From Thermodesulfobacteriota bacterium (GTDB taxonomy: Bacteria > Desulfobacterota > Dissulfuribacteria > Dissulfuribacterales > UBA3076): a stretch of 9,114 bases of DNA. The translations under genes were made by a program, and so were the position numbers. Positions 1 through 4,913 of the stretch are shown one piece after another; position 1 is the first letter of the stretch, and every line of letters starts with the position of its first letter. The notes beneath the pieces were generated by a model that saw only the letters and a list, made by a program, of their open reading frames with translations, was not told where the DNA came from and ran no database searches. The stretch is from the NCBI GenBank assembly GCA_003645605.1, contig QNAY01000028.1, positions 1 through 9,114 of the forward strand, given 5' to 3'.

Positions 1-13
1 AAACCCACCGAAC

Positions 14-124
14 TGTAAGCGTTCACAGGGTGCTGCAGATGCGAGGCGGAGGATACGCAGACGTACTCCCTGTACTTCAAGTGTCCGACAACAAAGCAGA
101 TGCGGTGCCCTGTGAACGCTTACA
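14..124. repeat. Palindrome-ended ~111-bp repeat, copy 1, overlapping the argS 3' end
   Basis: The element begins TGTAAGCGTTCACAGGG (14-30) and ends with its perfect 17-bp reverse complement (108-124). The interior matches copy 2 at 2095-2206 with roughly nine differences. Homology to copy 2 also continues leftward through CCACCGAAC (5-13), so the full repeat may extend past the window edge. The argS-side boundary is sharp: both copies stop resembling each other right after TTACA. The argS stop codon (77-79) and last 15 sense codons lie inside. It encodes no transposase. A non-autonomous MITE-like or REP-like element is the best description, by inference. Confidence 0.85.
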
Positions 125-1822
125 CATTTTTTCAGGTGCTGATACTCCCAGTAGCCCCAGGCCCTTGCGAAAAACCCTTCTTGTCACATCTGCCAAGAGA
201 AGTCTGGCCTGGGTCAAATCCGGATCGTCGGTGATAAACCGATGCCGGGTATAGTAGCCATGCAGTTGACCTGCCAACTCGGTAAGATAATAACTGACGC
301 GATATGGCTCAAGGGCAAGGGCAGCGTCAGCCACGAGACGGGGAAATACATCCAGTTGCTTCAAAAGCTTAATATCCTCCGAAGTGTTGAGGAGTGAGAC
401 ATCAATATCCTGTGGCTCTGCGAGAGAAATTTCCTGTTCTCCTGCATTTCTGAAAACGCTTGAAAGCCTGGCATGGGCATATTGTACATAATAAACAGGG
501 TTTTCCTGGCTCTGGCTCCTGGCAAGATCCAGGTCAAAGTCCAGGTGACTGTCACATCTGCGAGTCAAGAATATAAACCGTGCAGCGTCGCTACCCACGT
601 CATCCAGCACTTCCCTCAAGGTCACAAACTCACCGGCCCTGGTTGACATGGCCTTAATCTTCCCTCCTTCCAGAAGATTGACAAGCTGCACAAGAAGGAC
701 TTGCAATTTATCTTCCTTATAACTCAGCGCCTTTATTGCCGCCTTTACTCTCGCTACATATCCATGATGATCAGCACCCCAGATGTCAACCAGAAGGTCA
801 TATCCCCTCTCCAGTTTGTGTCTATGGTAGGCTATGTCTGATGCAAAATAGGTAAGAACTCCGTTTGAACGCTTAACCACTCTATCTTTTTCATCTCCCA
901 GGGCGGTGGCCCTGAACCACAATGCCCCTTGTTCCTCGAACATGTAGCCTTTATCCTGTAACTCCGAGATGGTTCTGTCAACCAACCCGCTTTCGTGAAG
1001 GGTCTTCTCACTAAACCAGTTATCATAACGGACCCCAAACTCTTCAAGATCTTTGCGGATGTCAGATGCTATGATCTTGACGGCAGTATCAATAAAAAAT
1101 GTCAGGCAAGATTCCTGGGTCATGTCTAAATATTTGTCCCCTTCTCCAGAGGCAATGCCTGATGCAATATCACGGATATAATCCCCTTGATAATACTCTT
1201 TGGGAAATTCGACCTCCTGCCCAAAATATTCCAAATATCGTAAATAGACAGAGGCCCCGAGGGTCCTCATCTGATTTCCTATGTCGTTGATGTAATACTC
1301 CCTTTCCACACTGAAACCAGCGGCCTTTAAGACCCTGGCCAGGGAGTCACCAACGGCTGCGCCCCTGCCGTGGCCTACATGTAGCGGCCCTGTCGGGTTG
1401 GCGCTTACAAATTCCACCTGAACCAACCGGCCGTTACCAGCCCCGGACTCGCCGTAGGAATCCCCTGCCTCCCAAATGGTACACAGGTTCTCCTGCCACC
1501 AGGTAGTAGTTACAAAAAAATTAAGAAAGCCGGGCCCTGCCACATCAACCTTATGAAATATAGGGTTGGGCTCTAATATTTTAGCCAGACAACCGGCCAG
1601 CTCCCGTGGTGACCTCTTGGCCTCTGAGGCAGTTATCATGGCCAAATTACTGGCGAAATCGCCATGGACTTCCTGTTTTGTAGGTACAACCTGATGTGAT
1701 GCCGGCAGAGACACATCAGGAAGCACTCCTTCAACAACACCCTGTTTATAGGCATCCTCTACAGCTTTCTGTATCCTGTTACGCAACACCTTTTCCCCTT
1801 TTTCCGGATCGCTTTTCGGCAT
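77..1822 (-). CDS. argS: Arginyl-tRNA synthetase (ArgRS, class I) with a repeat-derived C-terminal tail
   Basis: This cytosolic enzyme charges tRNA-Arg with arginine using ATP. The 581-residue product has the N-terminal additional domain (about 1-100), then the catalytic Rossmann core with the HIGH signature as HVGH (residues 148-151, after SANPTGPL). A degenerate KMSKS-like stretch AMSTR follows at 391-395, and the DALR anticodon-binding domain occupies about 440-566. ArgRS proteins normally stop at a conserved ending like SAPEKM, which here is residues 562-566. The 15 residues after Met566 and the TGA are encoded entirely by the repeat at 14-124, so they are probably a late addition. The start used is ATG at 1820-1822, preceded by GAAGG with almost no spacing. 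GTG at 1787-1789 (residue 12) has AAGGGG upstream at better spacing and begins where homology to the family would be expected, so the true start may be there. The gene stands alone, with a candidate promoter at 1976-2005. Identity is very secure; the exact ends are not. Confidence 0.96.
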   Translation of the reverse strand: MPKSDPEKGEKVLRNRIQKAVEDAYKQGVVEGVLPDVSLPASHQVVPTKQEVHGDFASNLAMITASEAKRSPRELAGCLAKILEPNPIFHKVDVAGPGFLNFFVTTTWWQENLCTIWEAGDSYGESGAGNGRLVQVEFVSANPTGPLHVGHGRGAAVGDSLARVLKAAGFSVEREYYINDIGNQMRTLGASVYLRYLEYFGQEVEFPKEYYQGDYIRDIASGIASGEGDKYLDMTQESCLTFFIDTAVKIIASDIRKDLEEFGVRYDNWFSEKTLHESGLVDRTISELQDKGYMFEEQGALWFRATALGDEKDRVVKRSNGVLTYFASDIAYHRHKLERGYDLLVDIWGADHHGYVARVKAAIKALSYKEDKLQVLLVQLVNLLEGGKIKAMSTRAGEFVTLREVLDDVGSDAARFIFLTRRCDSHLDFDLDLARSQSQENPVYYVQYAHARLSSVFRNAGEQEISLAEPQDIDVSLLNTSEDIKLLKQLDVFPRLVADAALALEPYRVSYYLTELAGQLHGYYTRHRFITDDPDLTQARLLLADVTRRVFRKGLGLLGVSAPEKMCKRSQGTASALLSDT

Positions 1823-2024
1823 CCTTCACAACAAGTCAAAAATGGTTTACACTCTGTTGATCTTGTGTTTTGGCAGTGAAATTTAAAATTTGAAATTAGA
1901 AATTGGGGGAAACACAAGGACGTAGAGGAGTTACCTAATTTCTAATTTCAAGTTTCGACATCGGCATTCAATTCGATAATACACGCTTTTTCGAAAAAGT
2001 GTAAACTACAGAATGAAGGATGCC
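1818..2024. repeat. ~207-bp imperfect palindrome spanning the argS leader and start codon
   Basis: Three pairs of inverted arms share nearly the same centre, around 1921-1925. They are GGCATCCTTCA (1818-1828) with TGAAGGATGCC (2014-2024); GTTTACACT (1845-1853) with AGTGTAAAC (1998-2006); and TGAAATTAGAAATT (1891-1904) with AATTTCTAATTTCA (1937-1950). A fourth pair, CTTGTGTTT (1862-1870) with AAACACAAG (1910-1918), nests off-centre on one side. The outermost left arm contains the argS GAAGG and ATGCC. The spacer could be an old palindromic insertion or a structured leader; the sequence alone does not decide. Confidence 0.6.
1976..2005 (-). promoter_or_regulatory. Candidate sigma-70 promoter for argS
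   Basis: On the minus strand, TTTACA (2000-2005) and TATTAT (1976-1981) are separated by 18 bp; each matches consensus at five of six positions. The spacer contains the perfect 14-bp palindrome CTTTTTCGAAAAAG (1986-1999), which could be an operator or just part of the larger palindromic region. Use of this promoter would give a leader of about 145 nt that contains the hairpins described for this spacer. Confidence 0.45.
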
Positions 2025-2031
2025 AAATAAT

Positions 2032-2047
2032 TGTAACCGTTCACGGG
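2032..2047. repeat. Degenerate half-site of the palindrome-ended repeat
   Basis: TGTAACCGTTCACGGG resembles the terminal arm TGTAAGCGTTCACAGGG, with one substitution and one deleted base. It lies 47 bp before the start of copy 2 in the same orientation. No matching opposite arm is visible between it and copy 2. A similar half-site in opposite orientation is at 4899-4913. Confidence 0.55.
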
Positions 2048-2070
2048 ATTACATCTCACGGGATTACATC
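2041..2070. repeat. Perfect tandem duplication, 2 x 15 bp
   Basis: TCACGGGATTACATC occurs twice without a gap (2041-2055 and 2056-2070). It starts inside the degenerate half-site and runs toward repeat copy 2. It looks like a local slippage or insertion scar; no function is apparent. Confidence 0.85.
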
Positions 2071-2094
2071 GCCGGTTTTACCGCACCACCGAAC

Positions 2095-2206
2095 TGTAAG
2101 CGTTTACAGTGTGCTGCATATGCGAGGCGTACGGGTACGCAGACGTACTCCCTGTACTTCAAGTGCCCGACAACAAAGCAGATGCGGAGCCATGTGAACG
2201 CTTACA
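2095..2206. repeat. Palindrome-ended ~112-bp repeat, copy 2
   Basis: This is a direct-orientation second copy of the element at 14-124, starting TGTAAGCGTTTACAG and ending CATGTGAACGCTTACA. The terminal inverted repeats are less perfect than in copy 1. An internal GCGTAC-GG-GTACGC mini-hairpin (2128-2141) is intact here and broken in copy 1. The upstream CCACCGAAC (2086-2094) is also shared. Short open frames crossing it follow the repeat rather than a conserved protein and are not called as genes. Confidence 0.85.
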
Positions 2207-2273
2207 AATAATTTATATGGAAGAACAAGAAACTGGATTTTTTTTGAGAAATTGTGCGATAAACCCCGGCTTT

Positions 2274-2495
2274 TTATTTATTACTGACTTTATTGCAATA
2301 TATGCCACACAGAAGGGGAGAATAGGCGCTGGCACAAGGACAATTTGTTAAAGGACAGGTACGTTCTTTTTGACCGTCTATCCAGAAAGTGGCATGTTTA
2401 CAAAAGCTGTAATCATTTCCGGGAAGGACCGGCTCAAAGTCTTGACAAATCCCTTCTGATGATTCTTGGATTTGACTGGGGAAAGCAAGGGACAT
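2274..2495 (-). CDS. Candidate small cysteine-rich protein, 73 residues, function unknown
   Basis: I do not recognise this protein. It starts at ATG 2493-2495, with the strong Shine-Dalgarno AAGGGAG (2504-2510) eight bases upstream and a possible promoter at 2517-2545. A longer GTG start at 2538-2540 is open in frame, but it would put the Shine-Dalgarno inside the gene. The product has seven cysteines (17, 32, 47, 52, 54, 63, 67), five of them crowded into residues 47-67 in the order CPLTNCPC ... LLCGIYC, plus His34 two residues after Cys32. There is no signal peptide and no clear membrane segment. Such spacing could bind zinc or an Fe-S cluster, but no known motif is matched. A competing frame on the plus strand (2345-2581) has only a TTG start and no Shine-Dalgarno. 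The start signals argue for a real gene; lack of recognised homology argues for caution. Confidence 0.4.
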   Translation of the reverse strand: MSLAFPSQIQESSEGICQDFEPVLPGNDYSFCKHATFWIDGQKERTCPLTNCPCASAYSPLLCGIYCNKVSNK

Positions 2496-2516
2496 ATTCA
2501 ATTCTCCCTTGCTATA

Positions 2517-2545
2517 ATTATCGATCACTTTCCCTTGCACCTCAA
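2517..2545 (-). promoter_or_regulatory. Possible promoter for the small cysteine-rich ORF
   Basis: On the minus strand, TTGAGG (2540-2545, four of six) and GATAAT (2517-2522, five of six) are separated by 17 bp. Transcription would begin just upstream of the AAGGGAG ribosome binding site, giving a leader of about 15-20 nt. The -35 box is weak. Confidence 0.35.
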
Positions 2546-2878
2546 ACTTTAAGTATTAGGCTCGCAAAGTATTTGCGATAAATGCCTTTTTTAAATAACC
2601 TGCAAGAATTATTCCTGGCATTTAATCATTAATGAGCGCCACAAAACCATACTTATCTCCTCGAAAAAGAGATATAAGAGAAACATGTTGCTATTGCAAG
2701 GTTTTTTTCTTTACATTATGGAAAACTTTTTCTCAAATGAATAAGCAAATAACAAACGCGAGAATAGGTATCCAAAAGGTGGTGTTTTTTCATCCATTTC
2801 AACGGATCCTTCCTGGTTTTTCTAGCTGGTTTTAGATTTTTGGAGTAGAAGTTTCTTAAACATTAGATAATGTGTAAC
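2546..2878. other. AT-rich spacer without a supportable gene
   Basis: I see no gene with a credible start here. A plus-strand frame at 2632-2835 has low-complexity composition and no ribosome binding site. A small perfect hairpin TCGCAAA-GTA-TTTGCGA (2562-2578) precedes a T-rich stretch on the plus strand. The pair AAATGCC (2580-2586) and GGCATTT (2617-2623) is also inverted. Neither is a convincing terminator. Confidence 0.5.
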
Positions 2879-3035
2879 TAGTGCCTGAACGAAAACCACC
2901 TATTTGTGTCATTCCGAACGTAGCGAGGAATCTGTTGTTAGCTATAACATGTGGAATTTGCAGATTTCTCCCTCCGGTCAAAATGACAACACAGGTGGTT
3001 CCAACGAAAAATACGGGATTTTCGTTCAGGCACTA
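2879..3035. mobile_element. MITE-like element, 157 bp, perfect 17-bp terminal inverted repeats
   Basis: The left end TAGTGCCTGAACGAAAA (2879-2895) is the exact reverse complement of the right end (3019-3035). Inside is a second, nested palindrome: CCACCT (2896-2901) with AGGTGG (2993-2998), GTCATT (2908-2913) with AATGAC (2982-2987), and AGGAATCT (2926-2933) with AGATTTCT (2962-2969, one mismatch). TAACTA flanks the core on both sides (2875-2880 and 3034-3039). That could be a 6-bp target duplication, or a TA duplication of the kind IS630/Tc1 elements make, with the rest coincidental. There is no coding capacity, so it would need a transposase in trans. A related single end is at 4771-4787. 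Confidence 0.8.
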
Positions 3036-3051
3036 ACTATTCAGGTGGATA

Positions 3052-3139
3052 GACTGAAGGTAGAAGGCTTTTAGGGAGGAATTTAGGGCATTCGATCGTT
3101 GCGAGATGGTTGAAATACTTCAGCCTTCAGCCTTCAGCC
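3052..3139. repeat. TTCAGCC tandem triplet with a degenerate inverted partner
   Basis: TTCAGCC occurs three times in tandem at 3119-3139. About 50 bp upstream, AGACTGAAGGTAGAAGGCT (3051-3069) is an imperfect reverse complement of the array, so the two could form a stem. This sits directly upstream of the map promoter region. It is a simple intergenic repeat; a role as terminator of upstream transcription or as a structural element is inference. Confidence 0.6.
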
Positions 3140-3143
3140 TAGA

Positions 3144-3172
3144 TTGTCACAATTTAATAAAATCGGTTCAAT
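3144..3172 (+). promoter_or_regulatory. Weak candidate promoter for map
   Basis: TTGTCA (3144-3149, five of six) and TTCAAT (3167-3172, four of six) are separated by 17 bp. The start site would fall near 3180, giving a leader of about 25 nt to the ATG at 3206. The -10 box is poor, so this is only a plausible assignment. Confidence 0.3.
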
Positions 3173-3205
3173 TATTTGGGTAATAACAACGTGATACGGA
3201 AAAAC

Positions 3206-4084
3206 ATGAATGACAAGGTGGGGCGAAACGATCCGTGCCCTTGCGGGAGCGGACTGAAGTATAAAAAATGTTGTCTTCTTAAAAAAGGCACGGGATACCG
3301 TAATATCAAAAATTTATATTTACAGAAATACAGAATTCGACTCAAGGAAAAAGAGGATATCGAAGGTATCAGGAAGGCTGGACAGTTAGTCCAGGAACTC
3401 CTGCGATTGGTGAAGGATGAGATTAGGCCGGGGATAACTACCGATGATATTAACACCCTGGTTCATGAATTCACCATTAAAAATAATGCCGTCTCAGCGC
3501 CTCTGAATTACAGGGGTTTTCCCAAAAGCGTTTGTGTTTCGGTAAATGAAGTTGTCTGCCACGGAATCCCCGGCAACCGGGTTTTGAGAGACGGGGATAT
3601 TGTGAATGTGGACGTAACTCCCATCTTAAATGGATATTATGCCGATGCAAACCAGACTTTTTTCGTGGGCTTACCCAGTCCCGAGGCCCGGAAAATCGTC
3701 AGGGTTGCCCGCGAGAGTCTAAAGGTCGGCAGGTCCATGGTGCGCCCTGGGAATACAATAGGAGATATTGGATGGGCCATACAGAAATATGCTGAAGGGG
3801 AAGGGTGCTCAGTAGTCAGGGAATTTGTTGGTCATGGTGTTGGGTTTGAATTCCATGAATCTCCAGAGGTCCCACATTATGGCCTTCGGGGGAAGGGTGT
3901 AGGCCTCGTTCCCGGTATGGTCTTTACAATTGAACCTATGATAAATCTTGGAAGAAAAAATGTTCTGATATTGGAAGATAAGTGGACAGTAGTGACCGAG
4001 GATGGATCGCTTTCTGCCCAATTTGAACAAACACTCGTTGTTACTGAAAATGGTTATGAGAGCTTAACTCCTTTTGATCTGTGA
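3206..4084 (+). CDS. map: Methionine aminopeptidase type I with N-terminal SEC-C zinc motif
   Basis: This enzyme removes the initiator methionine from nascent proteins. The 292-residue product opens with a SEC-C motif ([11 protein letters not shown], then KKCC; cysteines 11, 13, 22, 23), a small zinc-binding module also found at the SecA C terminus. The M24 'pita-bread' peptidase fold fills about 50-290. All five metal ligands of type I enzymes are present: Asp136 (NVDVT), Asp147 (YADAN), His210 (FVGHGVG), Glu243 (TIEPM) and Glu274 (QFEQT). The substrate-site histidines His119 (VCHGIP) and His217 (FHESPEV) are also there, so it should be active. ATG 3206-3208 is preferred because SEC-C begins just after it. 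In-frame TTG (3176) and GTG (3191) would add 10 or 5 residues unlike the family; no start has a strong Shine-Dalgarno. SEC-C may aid ribosome or partner docking (inference). The gene is alone on its strand here. Confidence 0.96.
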   Translation: MNDKVGRNDPCPCGSGLKYKKCCLLKKGTGYRNIKNLYLQKYRIRLKEKEDIEGIRKAGQLVQELLRLVKDEIRPGITTDDINTLVHEFTIKNNAVSAPLNYRGFPKSVCVSVNEVVCHGIPGNRVLRDGDIVNVDVTPILNGYYADANQTFFVGLPSPEARKIVRVARESLKVGRSMVRPGNTIGDIGWAIQKYAEGEGCSVVREFVGHGVGFEFHESPEVPHYGLRGKGVGLVPGMVFTIEPMINLGRKNVLILEDKWTVVTEDGSLSAQFEQTLVVTENGYESLTPFDL

Positions 4085-4129
4085 ACCAGACCGATTATCA
4101 CCGCAAGTAATCCGGCTCAATTGACAAAT

Positions 4130-4179
4130 TTAGTTCATGGCTGGTAGCCATGAACTCTGAGCTACCAGCCATGAACTAA
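4130..4179. terminator. Large hairpin with two alternative folds between convergent genes
   Basis: The arms 4130-4148 and 4161-4179 are perfect 19-nt reverse complements around a 12-nt loop. The left arm can instead pair locally: AGTTCATGGCT (4132-4142) with AGCCATGAACT (4146-4156) around a GGT loop, an 11-bp hairpin that excludes the long one. It lies between the end of map and the end of the convergent 106-residue gene, where a bidirectional terminator is expected. Neither side has a clean T-run directly after the stem, so intrinsic termination is uncertain. Confidence 0.5.
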
Positions 4180-4310
4180 TCTATGAATAATTTTAAATAC
4201 AAGAAACTCGAAGTTATGAAATAATCTCTTGCTTGGGAATTATTACATGTAAAGGCCTTTTAAGTAGATATGTTGTCCTAAAAAGAATTCTTTCAAAAAA
4301 ATCCCTGTGC

Positions 4311-4631
4311 CTAGTTAAGTGTTCGAATGCTCTTTCCTGCAAGAGGATTGTAGAGCTTGGTTATTGCAACCTTCATAACTTCCAAGGTCCCCATGTCCCC
4401 AACAATACCCATCAGGGTATTCTCTGCATCTTCCGGAAGTACACAGGCATTTGCAGAGTCGAATGCTAAGTCCTTGAAGCCCTTACAGAGTTTCTTTTTG
4501 TCTTTCTTGGTCATTCCTACCTGAATTGCCTTTTTGCCGTCAATTTCCTGAACTTGATCAGCCAATCCGGCAGCTTCAATCTTTTTAAGTTTTTCATCAT
4601 CCATCAAGACATTAATGTAGAAATCAGCCAT
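4311..4631 (-). CDS. Uncharacterised small soluble protein, 106 residues
   Basis: I do not recognise the family. The start ATG (4629-4631) is fixed by the excellent Shine-Dalgarno AAGAGGAGG (4638-4646) with 6-nt spacing. A longer frame to 4688 is open but ignores this signal. The product begins MADFYINVLMDDEKLKKIEA, is charged and soluble, and has neither signal peptide nor membrane helix. A lysine-rich stretch KKDKKKLCKG (around 56-65) is followed by two further cysteine-flanked hydrophobic segments, so an alpha/beta fold of small size is likely. There are just two cysteines, so no obvious metal site. The strong promoter and ribosome binding site suggest an abundant protein. It is transcribed alone, convergent with map, and is separated from fumarase by about 280 bp with its own promoter. 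Existence as a gene is well supported; function is unknown. Confidence 0.85.
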   Translation of the reverse strand: MADFYINVLMDDEKLKKIEAAGLADQVQEIDGKKAIQVGMTKKDKKKLCKGFKDLAFDSANACVLPEDAENTLMGIVGDMGTLEVMKVAITKLYNPLAGKSIRTLN

Positions 4632-4702
4632 AAATAACCTCCTCTTAATAAGTTGCTTGGGATATACTTTTTGGGCAAAAATCACCATACATACGGCAAA
4701 TT

Positions 4703-4731
4703 TTTATATCATGACACCTGTTTTGTGTCAA
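4703..4731 (-). promoter_or_regulatory. Near-consensus sigma-70 promoter with an operator-like inverted repeat
   Basis: On the minus strand the -35 box is TTGACA (4726-4731, exact consensus). The spacer is 17 bp, and the -10 box is TATAAA (4703-4708, five of six). The inverted repeat TGACAC-N7-GTGTCA (4712-4730) overlaps the -35 box and most of the spacer, a usual position for a repressor operator. I cannot match it to a known regulator. The leader to the ATG at 4631 would be about 65 nt. Confidence 0.75.
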
Positions 4732-4770
4732 GAAGCTTGCCTGTTTTTGGGTATTAGAAGAGACTCCAAC

Positions 4771-4787
4771 TAGTGTCTGAACGAAAA
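4771..4787. repeat. Single terminal arm of the 2879-3035 MITE-like family
   Basis: TAGTGTCTGAACGAAAA differs at one base from the left end of the element at 2879-2895, and the preceding AAC is shared as well. No intact partner arm is present. A TTTTCGTT at 4865-4872, followed by weakly similar sequence, could be a decayed right end of a ~110-bp copy. The AT-rich sequence in between includes AAGTTTCGAC (4815-4824), also present in the argS leader (1950-1959). Confidence 0.6.
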
Positions 4788-4898
4788 GGCTGTTCAAACA
4801 CAATTTTGAATTATAAGTTTCGACTTTTGAATTTAAAACAGGAAGTAACCTTTCACCGGTTCAGTTTTTCGTTAAACTCTAAACCTTTGAACCGTGAA

Positions 4899-4913
4899 CC
4901 CGTGAACGGCTAC
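4899..4913. repeat. Half-site like the argS-flanking repeat arms, abutting the fumarase stop
   Basis: CCCGTGAACGGCTAC matches the reverse complement of the half-site at 2033-2047 at 14 of 15 positions. It touches the fumarase TAG (4914-4916). The preceding CCGTGAAC (4892-4899) partly repeats it in tandem. It is too short to be certain of common origin. Confidence 0.45.

Noticed and set aside
14..124. Integron attC site
   Set aside because: Length and inverted ends invite the idea, but the ends lack the RYYYAAC / GTTRRRY core sites and the neighbours are not gene cassettes.
2020..2351. Two overlapping plus-strand open frames of 63 and 80 codons
   Set aside because: Both run through repeat copy 2 and the tandem duplication; the codons follow the repeat and no start signal is convincing.
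2345..2581. 78-codon plus-strand frame opposite the cysteine-rich ORF
   Set aside because: It has a TTG start without a Shine-Dalgarno, while the minus-strand frame has a promoter candidate and a good ribosome binding site.
2632..2835. 67-codon plus-strand frame
   Set aside because: Its composition is low-complexity (F, K, S rich), and it has no ribosome binding site or recognisable family.
3052..3139. CRISPR array from the TTCAGCC triplet
   Set aside because: The units are 7 bp and contiguous, with no spacers and no cas genes nearby.
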